NCBI RefSeq assembly: GCF_005491425.1
Contig: NZ_CP028083.1
Coordinates: 1,760,001 to 1,824,000, forward strand
DNA: 64,000 nucleotides
Source of the DNA: Lysinibacillus sp. SGAir0095
GTDB taxonomy: Bacteria > Bacillota > Bacilli > Bacillales_A > Planococcaceae
Reading direction: 5' to 3'
The notes under the pieces are model-generated. The model saw only the letters and a program-made list of their open reading frames with translations, had not been told where the DNA came from and ran no database searches. This document shows positions 8,123 to 17,636 of this stretch, one piece after another (position 1 is the first letter of the stretch; the number at the start of each line of letters is the position of its first letter). The translations under genes were made by a program, and so were the position numbers.

Positions 8123-8349
8123 ATAAGTTCCCCTCTTATGTATAGTAGGAGGAAAAGTTAAAATATTTTAACTTTCCAATGCCTATATCAAATTTATGAG
8201 TTCTTCATGAATAAGATACGTACTCTGTTTAAATAATTGAAAATATGAAATTGAAGAAGGTTAAAAGGACATTTCAAATTAAGAGTTATTGTAAAAAAGG
8301 AATTTCCCTCATATAAATCGAAGTAAGTAGATGGAAGGAGGTTTGAAAC

Positions 8350-9513
8350 GTGCAAAAGCGATCAGTTTTGGAGCTAATATTTATGTCTATTTTTATATTT
8401 ATTGGCATTACATTTTTTACAGGTATAGCTGCAATGTACACTTTGATTATGGGGGAAATTCAATATATTGGGCTTATACTCGCAGTAGCAATTCTATTGT
8501 TTTTAACCTTTATCTATAATTTATTCCAATTGTTTAAAATGAAAAAAGGGAAAGTAGTATTTTTTACAATCGCATTTATAGCCTTAGGACTGGGATTTAT
8601 AAAGCCTATACAGGAAGGGTATAAAAACCAATTGGGTACCGTAGATTCTGAGGTGGATATTTATGAATACATGCCTTTTTCAAACAACACTAAGCTTGCC
8701 ACTTTAAGCGAACCATCTTCATTACAAATTAAAGAAAACCTGCCTAGAATTGATGGGGCAACCGCATTATATCCTTTATACTCATCAGTTGTTCAAGCTA
8801 CTTATCCAGATAAAGAATATGATTTACATAATAGTGAAGTGATTGTGAGCACAACTCCAAATGCCTATACGAATTTATTCGAAGGAAATGTTGATATGAT
8901 TTTCGCAGCGGCACCCTCGAAGGCACAACTAAACCGTGCAGAGGGGCTTGGACTAGATTTAAAATTAACTCCAATTGGAAGAGAAGCCTTTGTATTCTTT
9001 GTGAATAAAAAGAATGACATTAATGGCTTATCAAGTGAACAGTTAAAAGGTATTTATTCTGGAGAAATCACCAATTGGGAAGAAGTTGGGGGAGGAAATG
9101 ACAGTATTCGTGCATTTCAGCGACCTGAAGATAGTGGTTCCCAGTCTGCCTTGCAAGCATTTATGGAAGAAACGCCAATAATGGAAGCACCGACTGAAGA
9201 TGTTGCAACTGGGATGGGAGGCATTATAAGCGAAGTATCACAATATAAAAACTATAAAAATGCTATAGGCTATACTTTTCGTTTTTACTCGACTGGAATG
9301 GTCCAAAATAACAAAATAAAATTACTTGAGATTGATGGGGTTCCTCCTACAAAAGCGAATATCCGAAATAATAGTTATCCAATTGCTTCGGAATTCTACA
9401 TTGTTACAGCTGGAACAGAAAACCAAAACGTAGAAAAACTGATTGACTGGATCTTATCCCCAGAAGGACAAGAACTTGTTGAAAAGGTTGGTTATGTTCC
9501 ACTTCTTGAGTAG
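8350..9513 (+). CDS. PstS-like phosphate-binding protein with three N-terminal membrane segments
   Basis: The C-terminal 280 residues are a periplasmic-binding-protein domain of the PstS family: IDGATALYPLYSSVVQATYP, the paired EGNVDMIFAAAPSK, and FQRPEDSGSQSALQAFM, with the SGSQ segment lining the oxyanion pocket, then GMGGIISEVS. The first 95 residues have no lipobox. They hold three hydrophobic segments (about residues 8-35, 40-58 and 70-85), so the binding domain is tethered to the outer membrane face. Starts at GTG after AAGGAGGT. No pstCAB genes are adjacent, so a sensory or scavenging role is possible; that is inference. Confidence 0.75.
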   Translation: MQKRSVLELIFMSIFIFIGITFFTGIAAMYTLIMGEIQYIGLILAVAILLFLTFIYNLFQLFKMKKGKVVFFTIAFIALGLGFIKPIQEGYKNQLGTVDSEVDIYEYMPFSNNTKLATLSEPSSLQIKENLPRIDGATALYPLYSSVVQATYPDKEYDLHNSEVIVSTTPNAYTNLFEGNVDMIFAAAPSKAQLNRAEGLGLDLKLTPIGREAFVFFVNKKNDINGLSSEQLKGIYSGEITNWEEVGGGNDSIRAFQRPEDSGSQSALQAFMEETPIMEAPTEDVATGMGGIISEVSQYKNYKNAIGYTFRFYSTGMVQNNKIKLLEIDGVPPTKANIRNNSYPIASEFYIVTAGTENQNVEKLIDWILSPEGQELVEKVGYVPLLE

Positions 9514-9575
9514 AAAAATCCACCAATTTATTTCGTGCTGTAGTCATTGATTCTTCATACTATTTCTCTCATATA

Positions 9576-9609
9576 AAAATGAAGTATCGATTAATCGATA
9601 CTTCATTTT
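9576..9609. terminator. Perfect 34-bp palindrome, terminator of the PstS-like gene
   Basis: The 17-base arm AAAATGAAGTATCGATT pairs perfectly with its reverse complement, with no unpaired loop beyond the turn. It lies 63 bp after the PstS-like stop. Only a short T run follows on either strand, so it may act in both directions. Confidence 0.6.
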
Positions 9610-9630
9610 AAGTAGTAATGTTTTAAAAAT

Positions 9631-9664
9631 AAAAAAACCAGTCTTACTTGTATGTCTGACTGGC
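9631..9664 (-). terminator. Terminator of the cold-shock gene
   Basis: On the minus strand CCAGTC ... GACTGG is followed by seven T residues, 7 bp after the cold-shock gene stop codon. Confidence 0.8.
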
Positions 9665-9670
9665 ACCAAC

Positions 9671-9871
9671 TTATAGTTTTACAACATTTGAGGCTTGGGG
9701 ACCGCGATTTCCTTCTACAATATCAAACGACACAGGTTGTCCCTCATCTAACGTTCTAAATCCTTCTTCTTGTATGCCAGTGAAGTGAACGAAAACGTCT
9801 TCACCATCGTTGCATTCAATGAAACCATAGCCCTTTTCATTATTGAACCATTTCACTTTTCCTTGGTGCAT
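9671..9871 (-). CDS. Cold-shock protein, CspA family
   Basis: A 66-residue single OB-fold RNA chaperone that binds single-stranded nucleic acid and melts mRNA structure. RNP1 (KGYGFIE) and RNP2 (VFVHF) are intact, as is the opening [16 protein letters not shown]. Length and sequence match B. subtilis CspB/CspC/CspD. It begins at ATG after AGGAGGAG, with a consensus promoter about 60-90 bases upstream, and it is monocistronic with its own terminator. Confidence 0.95.
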   Translation of the reverse strand: MHQGKVKWFNNEKGYGFIECNDGEDVFVHFTGIQEEGFRTLDEGQPVSFDIVEGNRGPQASNVVKL

Positions 9872-9933
9872 AGAGGCGTTCTCCTCCTATTTCGTAGTTC
9901 GGCATGTATTAATATGAAGCTATTCCGAATTAA

Positions 9934-9962
9934 AATATACATGATTGTTATAATAGTGTCAA
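9934..9962 (-). promoter_or_regulatory. Sigma-A promoter of the cold-shock gene
   Basis: On the minus strand TTGACA (9962-9957), a 17-base spacer and TATATT (9939-9934). The implied leader is about 55 bases, shorter than the long cold-responsive leaders of some csp genes. Confidence 0.75.
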
Positions 9963-10055
9963 CATTTTGACATTTTATCTAGATAACTTGTCCTTTTTGT
10001 TTGTCATAATAAGTTTATAATTAATCTAGACATAGAGAGAAAGTAGGCAGAGAAT

Positions 10056-11729
10056 ATGACAACAACAAAACCATTATCTGATTTACAAATTGCAAGTCAA
10101 ACGAAGATGAAGCCGATAACGGAGATTGCACAGTCTGCTCAAATCCCACTCGATGCAATCGAACAATACGGCAAATATAAAGCAAAAATTGATAGTACGA
10201 AAATTTCAGGAAGTACAAATGGGAAAGTAGTTCTTGTTACAGCAACAAGTCCAACCCCAGCAGGTGAAGGAAAGTCGACAATTACTGTTGGCCTTTCAGA
10301 TGCTTTAAAGCAATTACAGCAGAAAGTAATCGTAGCATTACGAGAACCTTCGCTAGGGCCGGTAATGGGGATCAAGGGTGGTGCAACCGGTGGCGGCTAC
10401 TCACAAGTTGTACCGATGGAAGATATCAATCTACATTTTACGGGAGACTTGCACAGTATAACGACTGCAAATAATGCCCTAGCTGCTCTCATTGATAATC
10501 ATATACATCAAGGAAACGAGCTTCAAATTGATCCAAGACGAATTACTTGGAAGAGGGTATTAGACATAAACGACCGTGCCTTGCGTAACATCGTTGTGGG
10601 GTTAGGTGGTCCAGTGCAAGGTGTGCCACGTGAAGATGGCTTTGATATTACGGTAGCGTCTGAAATTATGGCCATCTTTTGCCTAGCAACAAGCTTAGAA
10701 AATTTAAAGGAACGCCTAGCTAATATTGTCATCGGATACACTTATATGAAAGAACCTGTATTTGTACGTGATTTGGGAGTTGAAGGAGCTTTAACCCTAT
10801 TGTTAAAAGATGCGTTTAAACCGAATTTAGTTCAAACGATAGAGGGTACTCCAGCACTGGTGCATGGTGGTCCGTTTGCTAATATTGCACATGGGTGTAA
10901 TTCGATTATTGCCACGCAAACTGCACGGAAGCTTGCTGATATTGTCGTGACAGAAGCTGGTTTTGGAGCAGATTTGGGTGCAGAGAAATTTATGAATATC
11001 AAGGCACGCCAAGGTGGTTTTGCTCCGGATGCTGTAGTTGTTGTCACAACGATTCGCGCTTTAAAGATGCATGGAGGAATTTCAAAAAACGAGCTTTCAA
11101 AAGAAAATGTAGCGGCTTTAAATAGTGGAATTCCGAACTTAGAAAAGCATATTGATACGATTCGTCAATTTGGTATTGAACCCGTTGTAGCATTAAATCG
11201 ATTTATCACGGATTCAGAAGCTGAAATTTATACAATTTTAAATTGGGCTCATGCAAACGGTGTCCGTATAGCACTTACGAATGTATGGGAAGAAGGCGGC
11301 AAGGGTGGACTTGAACTTGCTGAGCAAGTACTTGAAGTGCTTCAAGAACCACATCATTTTACGCCTCTTTATAAAACGAATGCGTCAATTAAACAAAAAA
11401 TCAATACAGTTGTTCAAAAAGTATACGGTGGCGAAGGTGTCCAATTTACAGAAAAAGCGAAAAAACAAATTGCCCAAATAGAGCAATTGGAATGGGATGA
11501 TCTCCCTATTTGTATGGCTAAAACGCAATATTCATTATCGGATGACCCAAAACAATTAGGTCGACCAGAAGGTTTTAGAATTACTGTGCGAGAAGTTATT
11601 CCTAAGTTAGGTGCAGGATTCCTCGTTTGTTTAACAGGCGACATCATGACAATGCCAGGCTTACCAAAGGAACCAGCTGCTCTTCGTATGGATGTAACTG
11701 AAGATGGACATGCACTTGGCTTATTTTAA
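10056..11729 (+). CDS. fhs: Formate--tetrahydrofolate ligase
   Basis: Makes 10-formyltetrahydrofolate from formate, ATP and tetrahydrofolate, feeding one-carbon units to purines and initiator formyl-Met-tRNA. The 557 residues match the family's usual length. Visible features are the ATP loop [14 protein letters not shown] near residues 66-80, the motif [24 protein letters not shown], and the C-terminal [16 protein letters not shown] folate-site segment. It starts at ATG after AGGCAGAG and is followed by a strong terminator, so it is a single-gene unit. It lies divergently from the cold-shock gene across about 180 bp. Confidence 0.96.
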   Translation: MTTTKPLSDLQIASQTKMKPITEIAQSAQIPLDAIEQYGKYKAKIDSTKISGSTNGKVVLVTATSPTPAGEGKSTITVGLSDALKQLQQKVIVALREPSLGPVMGIKGGATGGGYSQVVPMEDINLHFTGDLHSITTANNALAALIDNHIHQGNELQIDPRRITWKRVLDINDRALRNIVVGLGGPVQGVPREDGFDITVASEIMAIFCLATSLENLKERLANIVIGYTYMKEPVFVRDLGVEGALTLLLKDAFKPNLVQTIEGTPALVHGGPFANIAHGCNSIIATQTARKLADIVVTEAGFGADLGAEKFMNIKARQGGFAPDAVVVVTTIRALKMHGGISKNELSKENVAALNSGIPNLEKHIDTIRQFGIEPVVALNRFITDSEAEIYTILNWAHANGVRIALTNVWEEGGKGGLELAEQVLEVLQEPHHFTPLYKTNASIKQKINTVVQKVYGGEGVQFTEKAKKQIAQIEQLEWDDLPICMAKTQYSLSDDPKQLGRPEGFRITVREVIPKLGAGFLVCLTGDIMTMPGLPKEPAALRMDVTEDGHALGLF

Positions 11730-11750
11730 TCGTTAAACCGATATGTATTG

Positions 11751-11794
11751 TCCCTTAAAAGTTAGGCACTTGTCTAATTTTTAAGGGATTTTTT
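11751..11794 (+). terminator. Terminator after fhs
   Basis: TCCCTTAAAA(GTTAG) pairs with (CTAAT)TTTTAAGGGA, then six T residues. Confidence 0.9.
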
Positions 11795-11971
11795 CTATAC
11801 TGGTTTACTTACTGAAGGAGTCAAACACTACTTTTTCACTCAAAATGTTAAATATTGTATAAATTGTATGTTTTGCGGAGTAGTTCCATTAATTAATAGG
11901 CATTTATGTTGTATCATTGTAAAGTAGATGTTTCCAATACGAGATTATACAGGTAGGAGGAATAGAGGATT

Positions 11972-14434
11972 ATGAAGGATATGATTGAAATCTATGGGGC
12001 CAAGGAGAATAATTTGAAAAATGTTTCTCTGATGATTCCAAAGCAAAAACTAGTTGTTTTAACAGGACCATCAGGCTCAGGTAAGTCGACCTTAGCAATG
12101 GATATTTTACAAAGGGAATGTCAAAGACAATATATGGAATCTATGGGGATGCCTACAGAGGGGATGAGCAAGCCGAATGTTGAAAGAATTATTGGGCTTT
12201 CACCTTCCATAGGTGTAGGGCAGCATGTGACAAATCGAAATCCTCGTTCTACAGTTGGTACAGTTACGGATATGTACACGTATTTACGACTTATTTATGA
12301 AAAATTGGGTGAACGACAATGTCCAAATTGTCACGAGCTTATTCCTCCTACTATTTCTCAAGGTGAAACAACTGAAGAAACTGGGTTCAAAGAGTATATC
12401 TATTGTCCTCATTGCAATGAGCGATTAGAAAAATTAACGAGATCACATTTCTCATTTAATACGTTAGAAGGAGCATGTGATTCTTGTGGAGGTTTAGGAA
12501 AAGTAGTTGAAATTAACATAGACTCACTCTTTCAAGAGGACTTAAGCATGGAAGATGGAGGAGTTCTTCATGCACATTGGCAAGGAACTTATGGGGATTA
12601 TAATAAGGGTATCTTCAAAGAAGCTACAAAGCACTATGGAATTCCTTTTGATGAAAAACTACCGTTAAAGGATTATTCTGCACCATTAAAGGATTTACTG
12701 TTATATGGTGTTGAGGATGAAAAATTCATTGTACACTTTCCAGACGTAAAGCCACCTAAAACGGTAGGAAAAGGGAAATTTGTAGGCATATTAGCTGCCA
12801 TGTGGAGAAGGTATAAAGAGGGGAGTTCTTCTGACGCTGACTATTTCTATACAGATACTTGTCCAGAATGCGAAGGGAAAAAGTTGAAAAAAGAAAGTAG
12901 AGAAGTGTTCGTAAGCGGCAGATCCATAACAGAGGTTTCATCCGATTCATTAGACAAGATATATGGATGGTTAAAACAACTGGCATCTGATATACCACAA
13001 GAAAGTAGTAGCCTAATAGAAACATTTCTACATGATTTAACAACCAAAGTATCTCGGATTATTGATGTGGGTCTAGGTTATTTATCCATTGACAGACAAA
13101 CGATTACGCTTTCTGGAGGGGAAGCGCAGCGTTTAAGATTAGCTTCCATCCTAGGATCAGGATTGACTGGCGTATTGTATATACTAGATGAACCAACAGC
13201 TGGACTTCATCCAAAAGATACGAAAGGCTTGGTTCAAATTATGAAGCAATTAAGAGATTTAGGAAATACAGTACTCGTAATCGAACATGATGTGGAAGTG
13301 ATGCGAGAAGCTGATTACATTATCGATATGGGCCCGGGCGCAGGAAGTTTTGGTGGACAAGTAGTGGGTGAAGGTAGTTTGGAGTCTCTAATTGAACAAG
13401 AAGCTTCGGTAACGGGTGCCTTTCTAAGAGTAGAAGAAAATGCCGTTTTCAAACGTAGAGAGGGCACTGGGGATACGATTACAATTCACAATGCGTACAA
13501 ACATAATTTGAAAAATGTTACGGCAACGTTTCCGCTTGGCTGTCTAATATCTGTTTCGGGTGTTTCAGGTTCAGGGAAGTCAACTTTAGTATTTGACGTA
13601 CTAAACTCATATGATGATGGAAAAATTGAAGGATGTGACAACATAACGGGTTTTGAGTCAATTTCCAGAGTAATATCCGTCGATCAATCTCCCCTAAGCC
13701 GTATGCAACGATCGAATGTTGCAACCTATACAGATATCTTTACACTAGTTCGGAATTTATATGCTAGTCTACCAGAAGCAAAGTCAAAAGGGTTAAAAGC
13801 CAAAGAATTTTCGTTCAACACACCTGGTGGTCGATGTGAAAATTGTCAGGGTTTAGGGTTTGTAACGATTAACATGCATTTTTTGCCCGATCTAGAAGTA
13901 CAATGTCCAGTATGTCATGGAAAAAGGTTTACAGAAGAAATATTAGCAGTGAAGTATAAAGGATATTCTATTTCCGAAATTTTAGATCTTTCAATTGAAG
14001 AAAGTCTAGAGATTTTTGAGGATAATAAGAAAATATTTCCGATGATTCGTTTATTAATTGAAATTGGTCTAGGTTATTTAAAATGGGGACAATCGCTTAC
14101 AACCTTATCTGGTGGAGAAGGGCAACGACTAAAATTATCGAAGGAATTAAACAAACCGACAAAAGACCATACCTTGTATGTATTAGATGAGCCATCCACA
14201 GGACTTCACCCAAGAGATATTAAACAGCTTCTATTATTGCTGAATCGATTGGTCGATGTGGGGAACACAGTGATTGTCGTTGAACATAATAGTGATATTA
14301 TACGTGAATCTGACTGGATCATTGATCTTGGTCCAGAAGGTGGTAATGCAGGAGGGGTAATTATAGCACAAGGTACACCAGAACAGATTGCAGCCGAGAA
14401 AGCTTCTTACACTGGAGTATATTTAAACTTATAA
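11972..14434 (+). CDS. UvrA-like ATPase lacking the UvrB-binding domain (UvrA2/drug-resistance type)
   Basis: A cytosolic tandem ABC ATPase of 820 residues, against about 950 for the excinuclease UvrA. Walker A motifs are GPSGSGKST at 32-40 and GVSGSGKST near 530. Signatures are LSGGEAQR near 379 and LSGGEGQR near 711, each followed by a LDEPTAGLHP/LDEPSTGLHP Walker B. Zinc cysteines are CPNC at 117-120, CPHC at 145-148 and CENC/CPVC near 622-650. Only 24 residues separate the first two pairs; in UvrA the UvrB-binding domain sits there. It is therefore unlikely to recruit UvrB. It is followed after 25 bp by an ABC exporter, as in antibiotic-producer DrrC-type pairs. A self-protection or drug-response role is inference. 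Confidence 0.85.
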   Translation: MKDMIEIYGAKENNLKNVSLMIPKQKLVVLTGPSGSGKSTLAMDILQRECQRQYMESMGMPTEGMSKPNVERIIGLSPSIGVGQHVTNRNPRSTVGTVTDMYTYLRLIYEKLGERQCPNCHELIPPTISQGETTEETGFKEYIYCPHCNERLEKLTRSHFSFNTLEGACDSCGGLGKVVEINIDSLFQEDLSMEDGGVLHAHWQGTYGDYNKGIFKEATKHYGIPFDEKLPLKDYSAPLKDLLLYGVEDEKFIVHFPDVKPPKTVGKGKFVGILAAMWRRYKEGSSSDADYFYTDTCPECEGKKLKKESREVFVSGRSITEVSSDSLDKIYGWLKQLASDIPQESSSLIETFLHDLTTKVSRIIDVGLGYLSIDRQTITLSGGEAQRLRLASILGSGLTGVLYILDEPTAGLHPKDTKGLVQIMKQLRDLGNTVLVIEHDVEVMREADYIIDMGPGAGSFGGQVVGEGSLESLIEQEASVTGAFLRVEENAVFKRREGTGDTITIHNAYKHNLKNVTATFPLGCLISVSGVSGSGKSTLVFDVLNSYDDGKIEGCDNITGFESISRVISVDQSPLSRMQRSNVATYTDIFTLVRNLYASLPEAKSKGLKAKEFSFNTPGGRCENCQGLGFVTINMHFLPDLEVQCPVCHGKRFTEEILAVKYKGYSISEILDLSIEESLEIFEDNKKIFPMIRLLIEIGLGYLKWGQSLTTLSGGEGQRLKLSKELNKPTKDHTLYVLDEPSTGLHPRDIKQLLLLLNRLVDVGNTVIVVEHNSDIIRESDWIIDLGPEGGNAGGVIIAQGTPEQIAAEKASYTGVYLNL

Positions 14435-14459
14435 ATATAAATAAATAGGAGCTTTAAAA

Positions 14460-16187
14460 ATGGAAACTCAAAAAAATAGTCTCAAACCTTTTTTATCATT
14501 AATCTTTTCTATTGGAATTCCTAAGGCAGCACTTGCTTTTGGGTTAATCTTTAGTCTGATTACAACGATTGTCGGACTAACAATCCCTATGCTGACTAGA
14601 GAATTTGTTGATGGTTTCTCCCTTTCTAAAATTAGTACTACCTTAATCGTTCTTATAGTTGGCGTCTTTATCCTGCAAGCAGTTATTGATGGCGTTTCGA
14701 CCTATTTACTTGCGTATGTTGGTCAAAAAGTTGTTGCTAATATGCGAGAAAATATGTGGCTCAAAATGATAAAATTGCCAGTATCCTATTTTGATACTCA
14801 GCAAAGTGGAGAATCGGTTAGTCGAATCGTTAACGATACAGGTATTGTGAAGGATTTAATCTCGCAACATTTCCCACAGTTTATTTCAGGATTGATATCC
14901 ATTATTGGAGCAGTCGTGATATTGTTTGTCATGGATTGGAAAATGACTTTAATCATGTTAATCTCAGTACCAATTACGGTGGCTATTATGGTTCCTTTAG
15001 GATCGAAAATGGCAAAAATATCAAAGGGTTTACAGGATGAAACTGCTACGTTTTCGGGTAATATCCAGCAAACTATAAGTGAAATCCGTCTGATGAAATC
15101 TTCTAATGCGGAAAACTTTGAGGAGCAAAAGGGCAAAAAGGGAATTCGTTCACTTTTACAATATGGATTGAAGGAAGCAAAGATTTTCGCATTAATAGGA
15201 CCATTTATGTATACCGTAGTCATGTTTGTTATCGTAACAATCATTGGATATGGTGGTATACGTGTGGCAGAAGGAACGATGACAACCGGTTCACTTGTTG
15301 CTTTTCTATTATATCTATTCCAAATTATTTTCCCTATTACATCCTTTGCCATGTTCTTTACACAGCTTCAAAAAGCAAAAGGTGCAACTGAGCGGATTAT
15401 TAATATTTTAGAAATGCCTCTTGAAGAAGGACAAGAGGGAGTTGAAATGGATATTAAAAATGAACCAATTCGGGTTACCAATGTTTACTATGCCTATAAT
15501 GAGGACGAGCCTGTTATTAAAGATGTCTCATTTGAGGCAAAACCGGGTGAGATGATTGCCTTTGCAGGTCCAAGTGGTGGTGGGAAAACAACCCTCTTTG
15601 CTATGCTAGAAAGATACTATATTCCAACTGCCGGAGTCATTAAAGTAGGGAATACACCAATCAGCGAAATTTCACTCTCTTCATGGAGAAGTCAAATTGG
15701 CTATGTATCACAAGAAAGTGCCATGATGTCAGGAACGATTCGTGATAATCTTTGTTATGGATTAGATGAAGAAGTTTCAGATGAACAGCTTTGGGAAGTT
15801 GCAAAAATGGCCTATGCAGATGAATTTATTCGCTCCTTTTCGAATGGGCTTAACACTGAAGTAGGTGAGCGTGGAGTGAAGCTTTCAGGTGGACAAAAAC
15901 AAAGAATTGCCATAGCACGAGCCTTTCTGCGTGATCCTAAAATCTTACTGATGGATGAAGCAACAGCAAGTCTAGATAGTCAATCGGAAAGTGTTGTCCA
16001 ACAAGCTCTATCCAGATTAATGGAAGGCCGTACAACATTCGTCATTGCACACCGACTCTCAACAATTGTTGATGCGGACAAAATTATCTTTATTGAAAAA
16101 GGTCGAATAACTGGGATGGGTACCCACGCAGAGTTAACGGAATCCCATGAATTATATCGCAAATATGCGGAACAGCAGTTAACGTAA
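14460..16187 (+). CDS. ABC exporter, fused permease and ATPase (BmrA/LmrA type)
   Basis: A half-transporter of 575 residues. Six membrane segments span residues 15-320, followed by one nucleotide-binding domain with Walker A GPSGGGKTT near 369, Q-loop VSQES, signature LSGGQKQR near 474 and Walker B ILLMDEAT near 495, then the H-loop IAHRLST. Such proteins dimerise and pump lipophilic drugs or lipids outward. Starts 25 bp after the UvrA-like gene with a shared ribosome-site pattern (AGGAGC), so the two form an operon. Substrate unknown. Confidence 0.88.
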   Translation: METQKNSLKPFLSLIFSIGIPKAALAFGLIFSLITTIVGLTIPMLTREFVDGFSLSKISTTLIVLIVGVFILQAVIDGVSTYLLAYVGQKVVANMRENMWLKMIKLPVSYFDTQQSGESVSRIVNDTGIVKDLISQHFPQFISGLISIIGAVVILFVMDWKMTLIMLISVPITVAIMVPLGSKMAKISKGLQDETATFSGNIQQTISEIRLMKSSNAENFEEQKGKKGIRSLLQYGLKEAKIFALIGPFMYTVVMFVIVTIIGYGGIRVAEGTMTTGSLVAFLLYLFQIIFPITSFAMFFTQLQKAKGATERIINILEMPLEEGQEGVEMDIKNEPIRVTNVYYAYNEDEPVIKDVSFEAKPGEMIAFAGPSGGGKTTLFAMLERYYIPTAGVIKVGNTPISEISLSSWRSQIGYVSQESAMMSGTIRDNLCYGLDEEVSDEQLWEVAKMAYADEFIRSFSNGLNTEVGERGVKLSGGQKQRIAIARAFLRDPKILLMDEATASLDSQSESVVQQALSRLMEGRTTFVIAHRLSTIVDADKIIFIEKGRITGMGTHAELTESHELYRKYAEQQLT

Positions 16188-16201
16188 TATAAAACTTTGT
16201 A

Positions 16202-16243
16202 TGTCTCAAAAGGATGCTATGCAGCTTTTTGGGGCATTTTTTA
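16202..16243 (+). terminator. Terminator of the UvrA-like/exporter operon
   Basis: TGTCTCAAAAG pairs with CTTTTTGGGGCA (two wobble pairs), followed by six T residues. Confidence 0.65.
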
Positions 16244-16322
16244 TGGGCTTTTTCTAAGAAATAACCGAGTTGATAAAATTAATTCTTGTTCATTTATTGA
16301 CGCAGGAGTAATATGCTGTTAT

Positions 16323-16346
16323 GGTTATACACATAAGTATATAACC
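16323..16346. promoter_or_regulatory. Candidate operator of the GntR-family regulator
   Basis: An inverted repeat GGTTATA-N10-TATAACC lies 49 bp before the TTG start of the GntR gene. Inverted repeats at this place are typical autoregulatory sites of YtrA-type repressors. No other site was found before the operon. Confidence 0.55.
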
Positions 16347-16394
16347 GTTTAACTATAGGACAATAAAAGTATATATTGAAAAGTGGTGACACGA

Positions 16395-16766
16395 TTGAGT
16401 AATTTTTTTGACCAAGATAAACCGATTTATTTGCAAATCCGAGAAAAAATGGAGGACCAAATCGTGAACAATCAGTTAAAAGAGGGCGATCAGGCACCTT
16501 CAACAACACAGCTTGTGAATTTTTATAAGATTAACCATGCGACAGTTTCAAAAGGAGTCAATCAATTGGTAGAAGAAGGAATTCTTTATAAAAAGAGGGG
16601 AATTGGGATGTTTGTTGCCGAAGGGGCAAGAGAAAAACTTATTCAAAAGAGAAAAGATGCGTTTAAAGAAAATTATGTAGTAGGACTGGTGCAAGAAGCC
16701 AATAAGCTAGGAATTACCGATCAAGAGTTATTTGACCTAATTAAAAAGTGCAAAGGAAGTGTATGA
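16395..16766 (+). CDS. GntR-family repressor, YtrA subfamily
   Basis: A short (about 123 residues) winged-helix DNA-binding protein. The N-terminal domain reads DKPIYLQIREKMEDQIVNNQLKEGDQAPSTTQLV, typical of GntR, followed by the recognition helix region INHATVSKGVNQLVEEG. The C-terminal tail is only about 50 residues, helical, with no effector domain. That is the hallmark of YtrA proteins, which control ABC transporters encoded in the same operon. I prefer TTG 16395 because GTGGTGA lies 6 bases upstream; GTG 16383 has no ribosome site. Its stop overlaps the ATPase start by 4 bases. Confidence 0.85.
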   Translation: MSNFFDQDKPIYLQIREKMEDQIVNNQLKEGDQAPSTTQLVNFYKINHATVSKGVNQLVEEGILYKKRGIGMFVAEGAREKLIQKRKDAFKENYVVGLVQEANKLGITDQELFDLIKKCKGSV

Positions 16767-17635
16767 CCTTGCGTATAGAAGTGAAAAACCTATCCTTTCA
16801 ATATCGGAAACAAGATGCCTTAAAGGATATTACATTTACCGTAAATGAAAATAAAGTATATGGCTTATTAGGGAGAAATGGTGCAGGAAAGACAACTCTT
16901 TTATCTTTGTTAGCTTCATTCTGTGAACCATCAAGCGGTTCAATTACTATCAATGGAGAAAATCCATTTGAAAACGCTAAAATAATGCAGCATGTTAACT
17001 TTGTGTATAACAAAGATTTTAGAGAGGAAGCGGATACCTTAAAAAATACATTGGAAGATGTAAGGAGATATCGTCCCTATTTTGATCTGGAGTATGCCGA
17101 TCATCTAATTCAAAAATTCAAATTAGCGAAAGATAAACCCTTGAAGCAACTTTCAAAAGGAATGCAGTCAGCTGTAAGTGTCACAATTGGGTTAGCAAGT
17201 CGTGCGCCAATCACAATTTTTGATGAGGCCTACAATGGGATGGACGCACCTACTAGAGAAATCTTCTATCAGGAATTATTGGAAGACCAATCTGAGCATC
17301 CACGTATTATCATTATGTCCACACATCTAGTATCTGAAATGGACTATTTATTTGATGAGGTATTGATATTAAACAAAGGTGAACTTGTTATTCAGGAAGA
17401 ATACGAAACACTTATTACAAAAGGTGCATCGTTTACTGGTTCTGCAGAAATTGTAGATTCTTTTGTGCAACCTATGAATCAACTCAATACAAAGCAATTA
17501 GGGAGTACAAAATCAGTTATGGTGTATGGGGAGATAAGTGAAACTGTACGTAAAGAAGCTCAGGTTAAGGGACTTGAAGTGGGACCAATTTCACTACAGG
17601 ATCTATTCATCCATCTAACAGAGGGGGAGGACTAA
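16763..17635 (+). CDS. ABC transporter ATPase (YtrB-like)
   Basis: A single nucleotide-binding domain of 290 residues. Walker A GRNGAGKTT is near residue 37, the signature region is LSKGMQSAV near 129 (a variant, with K in place of G), and Walker B is ITIFDEAYNGMD. The variant signature and DEAYNGMD are typical of YtrB/BcrA-type exporters. The start ATG overlaps the gntR stop (ATGA). It powers the membrane protein encoded 1 base downstream. In B. subtilis the related ytr operon responds to cell-wall antibiotics; here that is inference. Confidence 0.85.
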   Translation: MTLRIEVKNLSFQYRKQDALKDITFTVNENKVYGLLGRNGAGKTTLLSLLASFCEPSSGSITINGENPFENAKIMQHVNFVYNKDFREEADTLKNTLEDVRRYRPYFDLEYADHLIQKFKLAKDKPLKQLSKGMQSAVSVTIGLASRAPITIFDEAYNGMDAPTREIFYQELLEDQSEHPRIIIMSTHLVSEMDYLFDEVLILNKGELVIQEEYETLITKGASFTGSAEIVDSFVQPMNQLNTKQLGSTKSVMVYGEISETVRKEAQVKGLEVGPISLQDLFIHLTEGED

Positions 17636-17636
17636 A

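Noticed and set aside
10523-11047. Open minus-strand frames inside fhs
   Set aside because: No ribosome sites and no recognisable protein. They lie inside the fully supported fhs gene and are frame shadows.
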